Below the pieces are notes generated by a model. That model was not told where the DNA came from. It worked only from the letters and a program-made list of their open reading frames with translations, and did not search any database. Shown here piece by piece: positions 10,797 to 20,602 of a DNA stretch of 64,000 nucleotides. The stretch comes from Caballeronia temeraria. Lineage in GTDB: Bacteria; Pseudomonadota; Gammaproteobacteria; Burkholderiales; Burkholderiaceae. Position 1 is the first letter of the stretch. Each line of letters opens with the position of its first letter. Position numbers and translations under genes: made by a program. The stretch lies in contig NZ_FCOI02000005.1 of the NCBI RefSeq assembly GCF_001544795.2, forward strand, positions 128,402-192,401, given 5' to 3'.

Positions 10797-12494
10797 TCAC
10801 GTGAGCAGCATCACGATGACCATCCCCCAGATCGTGAGCAGCGTATTGCCGACCGCGTAGGTCACCGTGTAGCCGAGTCCGGGCACCTGACTTTTCGCGG
10901 CGTCGCAGATCATGCCGAGCGCGGCGGTCGTCGTGCGCGCGCCCGCGCAGATGCCGAGCAGGATCGCGGGGTGAAACTTGAACACGTACTTCGCGACATA
11001 CATGCCGATGATGAGCGGCACCGACGACGCGAAGATGCCCCACAGAAAGAGACTGACGCCAAGCTTCTGCAGCCCCGCGACGAAGCCCGGCCCCGCCGAA
11101 ATGCCGACCACCGCGATGAACACGTTCAGGCCAACGGAGTTCATGAACCAGATGGTCGGCGACGGAATGCGGCCGAAGGTCGGGTGAATCGCGCGCAGCC
11201 AGCCGAACACGATGCCCGCGATGAGCGCGCCGCCCGCCGTCGACAACGTGATCGGAATCGCGCCGACACGCAGCACGAGTGCGCCGATCAACGCGCCGAG
11301 CGTGATCGCGAGGCCGACGAACGCCATGTCGGCGGCATCGGTCGGACGGTCGAGCACGCCGAGGAACTTCGCCGCAGCCGACGTATCCTGCGTGCGTCCG
11401 AGGAGCGTGAGCGTATCGCCGCGATACAGCTTCGTGCTCGGCAGAATGGGAATCTGCGTTTCGGTCGCGCCGCGCTTGATCTTGCGCAGAAACACGCCGC
11501 GCGCGGTCGGCGACTGCGAGAGTTCCAGCAGCGTCTTGCCGTCGACGGCCTTGTTCGTCACATAGACGTCGACGCCTTCGATCGGCACAGCGAGCAGTTC
11601 GGCATCGTCGACTTCGGTGGCCACGCCGCCGAGCAGCTCGACGAGCAACTCGCGCCGGCCGGCTATCGCGACGACATCGCCCGGTTGCAAGACATCGTCA
11701 ATCCTGGCTTCCTGGATGGTTCCGCCGCGCCTGATCCGCTCGATGAAAAGCCGCGCGCCTTCCGGCTCCAGCGCCTCGGCCTGCGCGACCGACATGCCCG
11801 CCGCGCGTCCGTGCTCCGCGACGCGATAGGCACGCAGCTCGAACTTGTGCCACGCCTGGCCCGCGCCGCCGAGTTCGCCCCCGCCGCCAAGCGTCGCCTC
11901 GTACTCCTTGCAGGCCGCGACGAGATCGATGTTGAGCAGCTTCGGACCGAGCATCGCGAGGATCAGCGCGGAGCCGATCGTCCCGAAGATATAGGTCACG
12001 GCGTAGGCGGTCGGCATCGCGTCGAGCAGCGACTTCGCCTGATCGGGCGGCAGGCCGAGACGGTTGATGGCGTCGGTGGCGAGGCCCATCGATGCGGATA
12101 TCGTCTGCGAACCGGCGAATAAACCGGCCGCCGAACCGATGTCGTAGCCCGCGATCTTCGCGGCCGCATAAGGCGCCGCGAGACACAGCACGCACTGGAT
12201 AACGGAGAAGAGCGCCTGCGGCAAGCCGTCCTTTGCGATGCCGCGCACGAACTGCGGTCCGACGCCGTAACCGACGGCGAACAGGAACATCAGAAAGAAG
12301 ACCGATTTGACGTTCGATGAAATCGTAATGCCCAGTTGCCCGATGGCAATGGCCGCGAGCAGTGTCGCCGTCACCGCGCCTAGGCTGAAGCCGCGGAAGC
12401 TCTTGCCGCCCACCCAGTAGCCGACGCCGAGCGAAAGAAAAATGGCGATTTCCGGATAACTGCGCAGTGTTGCTGTAAGCCAGGACATAGGCAC
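10797..12494 (-). CDS. aspT: Aspartate:alanine exchanger (AAE family)
   Basis: 565-residue inner-membrane antiporter with two hydrophobic blocks (about residues 10-185 and 385-565) flanking a cytosolic portion with two TrkA-C/RCK-like domains (about 205-380). Each hydrophobic half carries a family GxxxS-type stretch ([16 protein letters not shown] and [16 protein letters not shown]). It exchanges external aspartate for internal alanine. Coupled with AspD, each turnover exports net positive charge and removes a cytosolic proton, giving a proton-motive cycle and acid resistance (known for the family). It is the first gene of the aspT-aspD unit; a possible promoter lies 64 nt upstream. Start ATG at 12494 (a second Met two codons on is also possible). 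Confidence 0.9.
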   Translation of the reverse strand: MPMSWLTATLRSYPEIAIFLSLGVGYWVGGKSFRGFSLGAVTATLLAAIAIGQLGITISSNVKSVFFLMFLFAVGYGVGPQFVRGIAKDGLPQALFSVIQCVLCLAAPYAAAKIAGYDIGSAAGLFAGSQTISASMGLATDAINRLGLPPDQAKSLLDAMPTAYAVTYIFGTIGSALILAMLGPKLLNIDLVAACKEYEATLGGGGELGGAGQAWHKFELRAYRVAEHGRAAGMSVAQAEALEPEGARLFIERIRRGGTIQEARIDDVLQPGDVVAIAGRRELLVELLGGVATEVDDAELLAVPIEGVDVYVTNKAVDGKTLLELSQSPTARGVFLRKIKRGATETQIPILPSTKLYRGDTLTLLGRTQDTSAAAKFLGVLDRPTDAADMAFVGLAITLGALIGALVLRVGAIPITLSTAGGALIAGIVFGWLRAIHPTFGRIPSPTIWFMNSVGLNVFIAVVGISAGPGFVAGLQKLGVSLFLWGIFASSVPLIIGMYVAKYVFKFHPAILLGICAGARTTTAALGMICDAAKSQVPGLGYTVTYAVGNTLLTIWGMVIVMLLT

Positions 12495-12557
12495 TCCTTT
12501 CTGGCGGGAACCGCTCGCACATCAGCGATGAAGGGAATGAATGACTCAAAGGCCAGC

Positions 12558-12587
12558 AATACACTATTTGGCGCAGCGTTGAAACAA
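12558..12587 (-). promoter_or_regulatory. Possible sigma-70 promoter for aspT-aspD
   Basis: On the minus strand, TTGTTT (12587-12582) and TGTATT (12563-12558) are separated by 18 nt, about 64 nt before the aspT start. The match is moderate and is proposed on position and spacing only. Confidence 0.35.
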
Positions 12588-12613
12588 GAGTTGAGCAACG
12601 CGCCGCACAAATA

Positions 12614-12639
12614 AAAACAGCGGCCGAAGCCGCTGTTTT
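12614..12639 (-). terminator. Intrinsic terminator downstream of the ene-reductase gene
   Basis: AAAACAGCGGC, 4-nt loop CGAA, GCCGCTGTTTT: a perfect 11-bp stem with T-runs on both strands. It lies 27 nt past the ene-reductase stop and ends that minus-strand unit. Confidence 0.85.
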
Positions 12640-12665
12640 CTAATCAAGAAGCGAATTGCGACGTC

Positions 12666-13727
12666 TTATTCAGCCGTTTCGAGCAACGGATAGTCCGTAT
12701 AGCCCTCGGCGCCCGGCGCGTAAAAAGTCGCGCTGTCCCAATCGTTGAGACCGGCGTCGACTTCGAAGCGGCGCACGAGATCCGCATTCGCGATAAAGGG
12801 CTTGCCCCACGCGACGGCATCGGCGTCGCCGCGCGCGATGATCGCTTCGGCGCTCGCCTTCGAGAAGCCTTCATTGGCGATATACACGCCGCCGAATGCC
12901 TTCTTCAGTTGCGGTCCGAGGCTGTCGGCGGCTTCATGCTCGCGCGCCGCGATAAACGCGATCTTGCGGCGGCCGAGCTCACGCGCGACATAGCCGAAGG
13001 TCGCGGCGCGATCGCTGTCGCCCATTGTGTGCGAATCGGCGCGCGGCGCGAGATGCACGCCGACACGATCCGCGCCCCACACATCGATCGCCTGATCGAC
13101 GACTTCGAGCAGCAGACGCGCGCGATTTTCGACCGAGCCGCCGTATACGTCAGTACGCTTGTTGGTGCTGTCCTGCAGGAACTGGTCGAGCAGATAACCG
13201 TTCGCGCCGTGCACTTCAACGCCGTCGAAGCCCGCGCGCTTCGCGTTTTCCGCGCCCTTGCGGAACGCCGCGACGACACCGGCGATTTCATCGAGCTCGA
13301 GCGCGCGCGGCGTCACGAACGGACGCTGCGGACGCACGAGGCTCACGTGCCCACCCGCCGCGATCGCGCTCGGCGCCACCGGCAGCTCGCCGTTCAGGAA
13401 CACCGGATCCGAGATGCGGCCGACGTGCCAGAGTTGCAGGAAGATCTTGCCGCCTGCGTCGTGCACGGCCTTCGTCACGAGCTTCCAGCCTTCCACCTGC
13501 TCGTCGGACCAGATGCCCGGCGTGTCGGCATAACCGACGCCTTGCGGCGTCACCGACGTCGCTTCGCTCAGAATGAGCCCGGCCGATGCGCGGTCCGCGT
13601 AGTACTGCGCCATCAGTGCGTTGGGGACGCGTTCGACGCCCGCGCGCTGACGCGTGAGCGGCGCCATGATGATGCGATTCTTGAGCGTGAGTGCGCCTAC
13701 TTTGAGCGGATCGAAAAGAGTCGACAT
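12666..13727 (-). CDS. Old yellow enzyme family alkene reductase (NemA/XenB-like)
   Basis: 353-residue FMN-dependent TIM-barrel oxidoreductase. The motif VEVHGANGYLLDQFLQ holds the His/Asn pair that binds the carbonyl or nitro group of the substrate; SNKRTDVYGGSVENRARL is the following OYE signature and MAPLTRQRAG the N-terminal flavin-contact loop. It reduces activated C=C bonds of enones, N-ethylmaleimide-type electrophiles and nitro compounds with NAD(P)H. It starts 54 nt after an ArsR-family gene on the same strand and very likely shares its regulated promoter, so it belongs to an electrophile or thiol-stress response (inference from context). Start ATG at 13727. Confidence 0.92.
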   Translation of the reverse strand: MSTLFDPLKVGALTLKNRIIMAPLTRQRAGVERVPNALMAQYYADRASAGLILSEATSVTPQGVGYADTPGIWSDEQVEGWKLVTKAVHDAGGKIFLQLWHVGRISDPVFLNGELPVAPSAIAAGGHVSLVRPQRPFVTPRALELDEIAGVVAAFRKGAENAKRAGFDGVEVHGANGYLLDQFLQDSTNKRTDVYGGSVENRARLLLEVVDQAIDVWGADRVGVHLAPRADSHTMGDSDRAATFGYVARELGRRKIAFIAAREHEAADSLGPQLKKAFGGVYIANEGFSKASAEAIIARGDADAVAWGKPFIANADLVRRFEVDAGLNDWDSATFYAPGAEGYTDYPLLETAE

Positions 13728-13781
13728 GAATTGGAGTCCTAATGAGATTGAAAGCGAACTTTCACCGTGCGGAAAGCAGGC

Positions 13782-14087
13782 TCAGAGATTCCCGAGGGAA
13801 TCGCGAAATGCCTGAATGACCGCTTCGTCGCGCTTGAAGAACACCCATTGTCCAACGCGCTTCGTGGTGACGAGTCCGGCTTTATGCAAAGTCGCGAGAT
13901 GCGCCGAAACGGTGGACTGCGATATGCCGCAGCGCCCATCGATCTGACCCGCGCAGACGCCATGCGACAGCGGCAGTTCCTGACTCGGAAAATGCCGCTC
14001 CGGCTCCTTCAGCCATTCGAGAATCTCACGGCGAAGGGGGTTGGCGAGGGCCTTGTGAATTGCGTCGATATCCATTTCGTTGCTCAT
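13782..14087 (-). CDS. ArsR/SmtB family winged-helix repressor
   Basis: 101-residue winged-helix regulator. It shows the ArsR signature ANPLRREILEWL, the recognition helix CGISQSTVSAHLATLHKAGL and wing residues VGQWVFFKRDE. The ELCVC metal box of metal-sensing members is missing; only cysteines at about 45 and 53 (GVCAGQIDGRC) are present, close to the recognition helix, so it is more likely a redox or electrophile sensor than a metal sensor (inference). It heads an operon with the ene-reductase. Its promoter carries a near-perfect palindrome, implying autorepression. Starts at 14087 or at an internal ATG four codons later are both possible. Confidence 0.85.
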   Translation of the reverse strand: MSNEMDIDAIHKALANPLRREILEWLKEPERHFPSQELPLSHGVCAGQIDGRCGISQSTVSAHLATLHKAGLVTTKRVGQWVFFKRDEAVIQAFRDSLGNL

Positions 14088-14135
14088 GCGTCTGACGGAC
14101 GGAATTCACAGCCTTTCCGAATCGTCTTGAGGCGA

Positions 14136-14164
14136 AGTATATATCGTAATTTTCCGATATGCAA
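14136..14164 (-). promoter_or_regulatory. Promoter and palindromic operator of the arsR-ene-reductase operon
   Basis: On the minus strand, TTGCAT (14164-14159) and TATACT (14141-14136) are separated by exactly 17 nt. The palindrome ATATCGTAATTTTCCGATAT (14141-14160; arms ATATCG/CGATAT with AA/TT inside) fills the spacer and touches both boxes. A repressor bound there would exclude RNA polymerase. Assignment to the ArsR protein is inferred from position. Confidence 0.65.
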
Positions 14165-14261
14165 CCCGTCGCGGATGCGGCAACCTGAGGCATGCCGTCG
14201 CGCCCCGCTGTCTGGTACGCTCCCCGGTTTCATCGCCTGCAGGAAAGACTACGAAACGCTT

Positions 14262-14669
14262 ATGGATACTCCTTTCAACGAACGCGGCGTGACGCTTTCG
14301 CGCGCCGGACTCTCGGCATCAGGTCAGATGATTCCGCTGCGCGATCTGCGCGCCGCGCGCGTCGTCATGATTCCGCGCCAGAAGCCGTTGCCCGTCATCA
14401 TCGCGCTGATTGGGCTCGTCGTGCTCGGCGCGGGCATTTTCAGCGGTTCGGGCGCCGCGCTCGTGCTCGGCGTGATGATCGCCGTGGTCGGCTACCTGAC
14501 GTGGATCACGCAGGACGTCATCTATCAGTTGATGGTCGCGACACCCGACGGCGAGCGCGAAGTGCTCATCACGAAAGATCAGGAATTCGCGGACAAGGTG
14601 GCGGCGCTCGTCGGCGAGGCAGTCGCGAAACATGCGGCGAGCGCGGCGGCGAAACCGTCACAAGCCTGA
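14262..14669 (+). CDS. DUF6232-like small membrane protein
   Basis: 135-residue protein: a short N-terminal beta-rich stretch (FNERGVTLSRAGLSASGQMI), two hydrophobic helices (about residues 45-60 and 63-80, joined by a glycine-rich turn), and a soluble tail containing VATPDGEREVLITKDQEFAD. This pattern matches the DUF6232 family, whose function is unknown. The ATG at 14262 is used; AGGAAAG lies rather far upstream (about 14 nt), so the start is not certain. It is divergent from the arsR operon and seems monocistronic. A loose GC-rich hairpin follows the stop without a clear T-run. Confidence 0.6.
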   Translation: MDTPFNERGVTLSRAGLSASGQMIPLRDLRAARVVMIPRQKPLPVIIALIGLVVLGAGIFSGSGAALVLGVMIAVVGYLTWITQDVIYQLMVATPDGEREVLITKDQEFADKVAALVGEAVAKHAASAAAKPSQA

Positions 14670-14779
14670 TTTTGATGCGCCGTTTATGCGGCGGCGCGTC
14701 TCTTTACTCCGGCCTTTAGGCGCGCGGCGCTAGAGTACAAGCATCGCCACTACGAGCCGTCATCGGACGGCTTACATCG

Positions 14780-15097
14780 ATGTACATCCGCACATCCGAT
14801 TCGTCCGCCCTTTCCCATGCGCTCAACGGCGGATCGCCGCGCCCCCGCGAAACGCGTCATTGCATCGCGTTCGATCTGACCGTTCCGGGGCTCGACTCGT
14901 CTGGCGCCCGCGAAGTGCTCGCGTATGCGTTCGGCGCGGGCACGCAGGCGTATATCGCGGAGACGAGCCGCCTCCACGATTGCACCACGCTCTATGTCGA
15001 GACCGATAGCGATGACATCAACAACGTCATCGCGACACTCACCGCGCACTTTCCCAACGCGACGCTCGGCCGCGTGACGCGTGTCACGCGGCACTGA
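14780..15097 (+). CDS. Conserved-type hypothetical protein, 105 residues
   Basis: Small soluble protein without signal peptide or membrane segment. Composition and codon use match the neighbouring chromosomal genes, which supports a real gene. The C-terminal half alternates strands and helices (LYVETDSDDINNVIATLTAH). No motif is recognised. It converges on glgP, with 17 nt between stop codons. Start ATG at 14780. Confidence 0.55.
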   Translation: MYIRTSDSSALSHALNGGSPRPRETRHCIAFDLTVPGLDSSGAREVLAYAFGAGTQAYIAETSRLHDCTTLYVETDSDDINNVIATLTAHFPNATLGRVTRVTRH

Positions 15098-15114
15098 GGG
15101 CATCGTCAGACGAT

Positions 15115-17568
15115 CTAGGTGATCTGCAACGGCTCGACGTGCCAGATGTCGCGCGCGTACTCCGCGATCGTGCGATCCGACGAGAAGATGCCCATGCCCG
15201 CGACATTCTCGATCGCACTCCTCGTCCACGCGTCCCGGTCGCGGTACTTGAGATCGACTTCGGTCTGCGTCTTGTCGAAGCTGTCGAAGTCGGCGAGCAC
15301 CATGTAGTGATCGCCCCAGTCCACGAGCGTGTGGAAGATATCGTAGAAGCGATGCGGCTCTTCCGGCGAGAAATGCCCGAGGCGAATCTGGTCGAGCGCG
15401 AGCTTCAGCTCCGGGTTCTCCTCGTAGATCTGCCGCGGCCGATACCCCGCCGCGCGCAGCGATTCGATCTCGTCCGTCGTATTGCCGAAGATGAAGATGT
15501 TCTCGCGCCCCACGGCATCGCAGATTTCGATGTTCGCGCCATCGAGCGTGCCGATGGTCAGCGCGCCGTTCAACGCGAGCTTCATGTTGCCGGTGCCGGA
15601 AGCTTCGGTACCGGCCATCGAGATTTGCTCCGACAGATCCGCCGCCGGAATGATGAGTTCTGCGACAGAAACGCCGTAGTTCGGAATGAAGCCGACCTTC
15701 AGCCGGTCGCCGATGAGCGGGTCCGCGTTGATCTTGCGCGACACATCGTTGATGAGCTTGATGATGTTCTTCGCCATCTTGTAGGCCGAAGCCGCCTTGC
15801 CGGCGAACATCACCACGCGCGGCGTCCAGTCCAGTTCCGGATTCTCGCGAATCCGGTTGTAGCGCACGATCACATACAGAATGTTGAGCAGTTGCCGCTT
15901 GTATTCGTGGATGCGCTTCACCTGCAAATCGAACAGCGCTTCGGGATTGATGATCGCGTTGGCATCGCGTTTCGCGCGCTCCACGAGCCGCAGCTTGTTG
16001 GCGAATTTCGCTTCGTGGAAGGCCTTGCAGAACTCCGGATCGTCGCGCCATTCGCGCAGCCGGCCGAGCTCGAAGAGATCGGTGCGCCAGCGCGGGCCAA
16101 GCCGCTTGTCGATCAACGCGGACAACGACGGACTCGCCTGCGCGAGCCATCGGCGCGGCGTGATGCCGTTCGTCACATTGGTGAAGCGCTCCGGATACAT
16201 GCGCGCGAAGTCGGAGAAGATGTTCTGCACCATCAGTTGCGAGTGCAGTTTCGATACGCCATTCACCGTGTGACTCGCGACGATCGCGAGATGCGCCATG
16301 CGCACGCGCCGCTGGCCGTATTCATCGACGAGCGAAATGCGGCGAATCAGTTCGACATCGCGGCCGAACTTCTCGGTGACCTGCTTGAGGAACTGCGCGT
16401 TGATCTCGAAGATGATCTCAAGATGACGCGGCAACAGGCGCGCGAGCATCTCGACGTCCCACGTTTCGAGCGCTTCGGGCATCAACGTGTGGTTCGTGTA
16501 GGAGAACATCTGCTGCACGAGCTTCCACGCCTTGTCCCACGGCAGATGATGCCGGTCGACGAGAAGGCGCATCAGTTCCGGAATCGCCAGCACCGGATGC
16601 GTGTCGTTCAGATGCACCGCGACCTTTTCCGCGAGCCGCCCAAAGTGCGTATGCGTGCGCTGATAGCGGCGGATCAGATCCTGCATCGTCGCGGAGACGA
16701 AGAAGTATTCCTGACGCAGGCGCAGCTCGCGCCCGGCTTGCGTCGAATCGTCCGGATAGAGCAGGCGCGATACATGTTCCGAGGTGTTCTTCGCCTCGAC
16801 CGCGCGCCGGTAATCGCCCTGATTGAACGCGGAGAGATCGAACTCGTCGGTCGCGCGCGCGGACCACAGGCGCAGCGTGTTCGTCGCCGTCGTCGCGAAG
16901 CCGGGGATGACCGTGTCGTAGGCCATCGCGTTCACGTGTTCGGTGTCGATCCAGTCGGTGCGGTCTTCATGCTGCACGGTACGGCCGCCGAAATGCACGG
17001 TGTACACGACCTCCGGACGCGGAAACTCCCACGGATTGCCCGCGCGCAGCCAGTAATCCGGCATCTCGACCTGATTGCCGTCGACGATCGTCTGCCGGAA
17101 CATCCCGTATTCGTAACGGATGCCGTAGCCGAAGCCGGGCACGCCGACAGTCGCCATCGAATCGAGAAAGCAGGCCGCGAGGCGCCCGAGACCGCCGTTG
17201 CCGAGCGCGGCGTCCGGCTCCAGATCTTCGAGCGCGGCGAGGTCGACGCCGAGGCCGGCGAGCGCGTCGCGCACTTCGTCGTAGATGCCGAGTGCAAGCA
17301 GCGCGTTAGAAAAGGTTCTGCCGATGAGAAACTCCATCGACAAGTAATAGACGCGTTTCACGTCCTGTTCGTATTGGAGCCGCGTGGTGCGCATCCAGCG
17401 TGCGACGAGACGGTCGCGCACGGCCAGTTCTGCGGCATGGAGCCAGTCGCGCGGCTGCGCGGTGACCGCGTCCTTGCCGACGCCGTACATCAGGCGATTC
17501 GAGATGGAGCGCCTGAGCGCATCGACAGTGCTATTGAGCTGGTCGAATTCCAGGTCGACGGATGTCAT
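15115..17568 (-). CDS. glgP: Glycogen/starch/alpha-glucan phosphorylase
   Basis: 817-residue GT35 enzyme that releases glucose-1-phosphate from alpha-1,4-glucans using pyridoxal phosphate. The PLP lysine lies in [20 protein letters not shown], the family signature; [20 protein letters not shown] and VQLNDTHP-type ([17 protein letters not shown]) stretches of the N-terminal domain are intact. Length is normal. The ATG at 17568 (MTSVDL) is chosen over one 10 codons upstream because CGGAGG stands 6 nt before it. No glgA/B/C/X genes are adjacent, so this copy acts with glycogen genes elsewhere. Confidence 0.95.
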   Translation of the reverse strand: MTSVDLEFDQLNSTVDALRRSISNRLMYGVGKDAVTAQPRDWLHAAELAVRDRLVARWMRTTRLQYEQDVKRVYYLSMEFLIGRTFSNALLALGIYDEVRDALAGLGVDLAALEDLEPDAALGNGGLGRLAACFLDSMATVGVPGFGYGIRYEYGMFRQTIVDGNQVEMPDYWLRAGNPWEFPRPEVVYTVHFGGRTVQHEDRTDWIDTEHVNAMAYDTVIPGFATTATNTLRLWSARATDEFDLSAFNQGDYRRAVEAKNTSEHVSRLLYPDDSTQAGRELRLRQEYFFVSATMQDLIRRYQRTHTHFGRLAEKVAVHLNDTHPVLAIPELMRLLVDRHHLPWDKAWKLVQQMFSYTNHTLMPEALETWDVEMLARLLPRHLEIIFEINAQFLKQVTEKFGRDVELIRRISLVDEYGQRRVRMAHLAIVASHTVNGVSKLHSQLMVQNIFSDFARMYPERFTNVTNGITPRRWLAQASPSLSALIDKRLGPRWRTDLFELGRLREWRDDPEFCKAFHEAKFANKLRLVERAKRDANAIINPEALFDLQVKRIHEYKRQLLNILYVIVRYNRIRENPELDWTPRVVMFAGKAASAYKMAKNIIKLINDVSRKINADPLIGDRLKVGFIPNYGVSVAELIIPAADLSEQISMAGTEASGTGNMKLALNGALTIGTLDGANIEICDAVGRENIFIFGNTTDEIESLRAAGYRPRQIYEENPELKLALDQIRLGHFSPEEPHRFYDIFHTLVDWGDHYMVLADFDSFDKTQTEVDLKYRDRDAWTRSAIENVAGMGIFSSDRTIAEYARDIWHVEPLQIT

Positions 17569-17813
17569 CGAAACCTCCGGTTTTTGCAACATATGCAATG
17601 ACCGCGAAAGCCTGACGGGAGTTCACATCGGACGCACCGAAATGGCGCCCTGCCCCGGTCGGGCGGGTGCGGACGTGCCTGAACGTGCAGGTTACGCCAG
17701 TTTTATTTTTTTTGGTATGACGTGGAGGCAACAGGCGAGGCCCGCGAATTGCTCGTGGAAGATCCGCGGGCTCATGGCGACATGGCTAATTTACTTCGGC
17801 TTCCGTATTATTA

Positions 17814-18632
17814 TCACGCAACGGAACGGCGTGGCGCGCGGGCGGCGATCAACAAAAGCGCCGCAAGCGATACGGCCAGCAGGATCAGCGAGAGCGCCGA
17901 AGCCGGCAGATAGTAGCCGCGATTGACCTGACCGACGACGACGATCGGCACCGTCGCGAAGCCGGGCGGATACACGGTGAGCGTCGCGCCCAGTTCGCCG
18001 AGCGAGAGCGCGAAACCGAGCGCGAGGCTCGCGCGGATCGCGGGCACGAGTTGCGGCAGCACCACACGCGCGAGCACCATGCGCGGCGGCGCGCCGAGAC
18101 TCGCGGCGGCTTCGCGCAGAATCGTCAGTTCGGGGCGCAGCGCGGCGGCGGCGCATCGATAACAGAACGGCAGCACGAGCGCGAGTTGCACGAGCACGAC
18201 GATCGCGGCCGATCCCGACAGATCGAGCGGACGCTTGTGATACGCGATCAACACCGCGAGCCCGAGCACGACGCTCGGCACGCCGCTGCCCATCATCGCG
18301 ACGGCATCGACGAGCGCGCCGAGACCACACCGGTCGCGGCCTTCCAGCGCGAGCGCGAGCCAAAGACCGAGCGCGGTGCCGAGACACGCGACGCCCAGGC
18401 CGACTTCGAGACTCGTCGTGAGCGCATCGAGATCGCTCGATGAAAGCCGCGCGAACCAGCGCGTGCTGAAGCCATCGGGCAGGATCGTGCCCGACCAGTG
18501 CGACGCGACGCTCGACAGCGCGACGACAACCACCGGCAGCACGAAGAGCCAGAAGCACAACAGCGCGAACAGGCCCGTGAACGCATGACGCAGCAGCGCC
18601 CGAGGTCTGAAAGCAGCAGCGACGAGTTGCAT
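17814..18632 (-). CDS. phnV: ABC importer permease, 2-aminoethylphosphonate type (PhnV-like)
   Basis: 272-residue inner-membrane permease with six hydrophobic segments and the EAA loop (REAAASLGAPPRMVLARVVL) that docks the ATPase. It is last in a four-gene minus-strand unit (binding protein, ATPase, permease, permease) matching the S-T-U-V order of the Salmonella phnSTUV aminoethylphosphonate importer. The start at 18632 (MQLVAAA) has GGGAGG 9 nt upstream and lies 1 nt past the stop of the preceding permease, so translation is probably coupled. Substrate specificity rests on similarity and gene order only. Confidence 0.75.
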   Translation of the reverse strand: MQLVAAAFRPRALLRHAFTGLFALLCFWLFVLPVVVVALSSVASHWSGTILPDGFSTRWFARLSSSDLDALTTSLEVGLGVACLGTALGLWLALALEGRDRCGLGALVDAVAMMGSGVPSVVLGLAVLIAYHKRPLDLSGSAAIVVLVQLALVLPFCYRCAAAALRPELTILREAAASLGAPPRMVLARVVLPQLVPAIRASLALGFALSLGELGATLTVYPPGFATVPIVVVGQVNRGYYLPASALSLILLAVSLAALLLIAARAPRRSVA

Positions 18633-18633
18633 G

Positions 18634-19563
18634 TCAGCGGCCTCCCGAGCGGCGATTGATGCGTCGGTACAACGCATAGAGCGACAGCGACATCAGCAGC
18701 ATCACGACCGATCCCGCGGCCGCGGTGGCCAGATCCAGATCGACGGTTGCGGCGCTGTAGATCGCGATCGGCAGTGTGATCAGATGGGCGCTGCCGAGCA
18801 CGAGCAGGATGCCGAACTCGTTCAGCGTGAGCAGGAAGCACAGGATCGTGCCCGCCGCGATGCCCGGCCACGCGAGCGGCAACACGACCTTCGTCGCGAC
18901 CATCCAGCCATCGGCGCCGAGACTCTTCGCGGCTTCGACGAGCCGCATGTCGAGCGTCGCATACGATGCGAGCGTCGGGCGCACGACGAAGGGCGCGTAA
19001 AACACGACTTCCGCGAGAATCACGCCGCCGATGCCGAAGAGGAAATCGAGCGGCGGCGCATCGAGCGACAAGAGCCGTTGCAGTCCGATGCTCACCGAAC
19101 CTTGCGAGCCGTACAGAAAAATCAGCGTGAACGCGACCAGAAACGAAGGAAACGCGACGAACAATTCCAGAAAGCGCGTGAGCAGACGTGCGCCCGCGAA
19201 CGGCCTGAAGAACAGCATCGACGCGAGCGCGACGCCGAGCACCGAAGCGATGCTCGCGCTCGCGAAGAGAATGCCGAGCGTCGTGCCGATCATCCCGCGC
19301 GTCTCGGGATTGCCGAAGAATGCGCTGTATGCATGCAGCGACACGCCGCTCGGTCCGGTCACGCTCAACGTGACGAGCCGCACGAGCGGGTACACGACGA
19401 GCGGCCCGAGCACGAACACGAGGATGAAGAACAGATGCCACTGCCCTTTGCGCTCGCGGCGTCGCGCTTGCGCGGCATGCACGGCGAATTGCGCGTCGAG
19501 TTCCGCGTCGCTGATGCTCGCTTCGTCGCGCGCGACGCTGTCAGGGACGAACAAGGACGACAT
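18634..19563 (-). CDS. phnU: ABC importer permease, 2-aminoethylphosphonate type (PhnU-like)
   Basis: 309-residue permease with a ~40-residue cytosolic N-terminal extension rich in charged residues, then six hydrophobic segments and the EAA loop VEAAKSLGADGWMVATKVVL. It pairs with the neighbouring PhnV-like permease as a heterodimeric channel. Its start codon lies inside the end of the ATPase gene (23-nt overlap), implying translational coupling. The FLLTLNEFGILLVLGSAH stretch matches periplasm-facing loops of iron/phosphonate-type permeases; an iron or putrescine substrate is the main alternative. Confidence 0.75.
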   Translation of the reverse strand: MSSLFVPDSVARDEASISDAELDAQFAVHAAQARRRERKGQWHLFFILVFVLGPLVVYPLVRLVTLSVTGPSGVSLHAYSAFFGNPETRGMIGTTLGILFASASIASVLGVALASMLFFRPFAGARLLTRFLELFVAFPSFLVAFTLIFLYGSQGSVSIGLQRLLSLDAPPLDFLFGIGGVILAEVVFYAPFVVRPTLASYATLDMRLVEAAKSLGADGWMVATKVVLPLAWPGIAAGTILCFLLTLNEFGILLVLGSAHLITLPIAIYSAATVDLDLATAAAGSVVMLLMSLSLYALYRRINRRSGGR

Positions 19564-20602
19564 CGTCAGCCTCGAAACGAAGTGAAACGCGCGCGCCTTT
19601 GTCCGGCACGCGCGTGTGGCCGCGCTGCGTCGTCACAAGCACGGGCTCGCCGGGCATCGCATCGAGCGCGACGGAAATGGAAAGCGCCGCGCCATACCAT
19701 TCGACGGACGCGATCGTGCCATGCAGCGGACCTTCGCCGAGCGGCACGATGACAAAGCGCTCCGGACGGATGCACGCGAGACGCTCGCGCTCGTCGTGCC
19801 GCGCATCGCCGACGGGATAGACCACGCGCGGCGGCAGCAGATTCGCCGCGCCGAGATAACGCGCGACGAAGGCATCGTTGGGCGCGTCATACAGCTCGCG
19901 CGGCGCGCCGAGTTGCGCGATGCGGCCATCGCGCATCAGGAGCGTGCGGTCGGAGAGCACGAGCGCATCGTCCTGATCGTGCGTCACGCACACGATCGTC
20001 AGATTCGGCAGACGCTCATGCAACGCCTTCAGCTCGCTGCGCACGGACGCGCGCAGATTGGCATCGAGCGCGGAGAGCGGCTCGTCGAGCAGCAGCACAT
20101 CCGGTTCGATGACGAGCGCACGCGCCAGCGCCACACGTTGCTGCATGCCGCCGGATAGCTGCGCGGGCATGACATGACCGGCATCGGAAAGCTGCACGAG
20201 CTTGAGCGCATCGGCGACGCGCCGTGCGATCTCGCCCGTCTTGAGCTTGCGCGCACGCAGGCCGAACGCGACGTTATCGAACACGGACAGATGCGGGAAG
20301 AGCGCATAGCTCTGGAACAGCAGCCCGAGATTGCGCTGATGCGGCGGCACGTGCGTGAGATCGTGGCCCGCGACGGAGAGCGTGCCCGCGAGCGCATCGG
20401 CCTTCACGAAGCCCGCGATGAAGCGCAGCAGCGTGGTCTTGCCGCAACCGCTTCGGCCGAGCACGGTGAGGAACTCGCCGCGTTCGATCCGAAGCGAGAG
20501 ATCGTCGAGCACGGTGCGCGTGCCGAAGCGCACCGTCAGACGATCGATATGCACGCCCGGCTTCTGATCGACGCCGAGCGCTTCCTTGGGAATTGCGTTC
20601 AT
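19541..20602 (-). CDS. phnT: ABC importer ATPase, 2-aminoethylphosphonate type (PhnT-like)
   Basis: 353-residue ATPase with Walker A GRSGCGKTT, Q-loop LLFQSYALFPHLSVFDNV, signature LSGGMQQRVALARAL, Walker B VLLLDEPLSALD and the switch histidine in CVTHDQDDAL. A C-terminal ~100-residue OB-like TOBE domain (IRPERFVIVPLG) marks the CysA/MalK/PotA class, in which solute or regulator binding can occur. The ATG at 20602 overlaps the stop of the binding-protein gene by one base (TGATG), typical of tight translational coupling. Confidence 0.85.
   Translation of the reverse strand: MNAIPKEALGVDQKPGVHIDRLTVRFGTRTVLDDLSLRIERGEFLTVLGRSGCGKTTLLRFIAGFVKADALAGTLSVAGHDLTHVPPHQRNLGLLFQSYALFPHLSVFDNVAFGLRARKLKTGEIARRVADALKLVQLSDAGHVMPAQLSGGMQQRVALARALVIEPDVLLLDEPLSALDANLRASVRSELKALHERLPNLTIVCVTHDQDDALVLSDRTLLMRDGRIAQLGAPRELYDAPNDAFVARYLGAANLLPPRVVYPVGDARHDERERLACIRPERFVIVPLGEGPLHGTIASVEWYGAALSISVALDAMPGEPVLVTTQRGHTRVPDKGARVSLRFEADDVVLVRP

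Noticed and set aside
14670..14720. Possible terminator after the DUF6232-like gene
   Set aside because: The GCGCCG/CGGCGC pairing has a 9-nt loop and no T-run; too weak to list.
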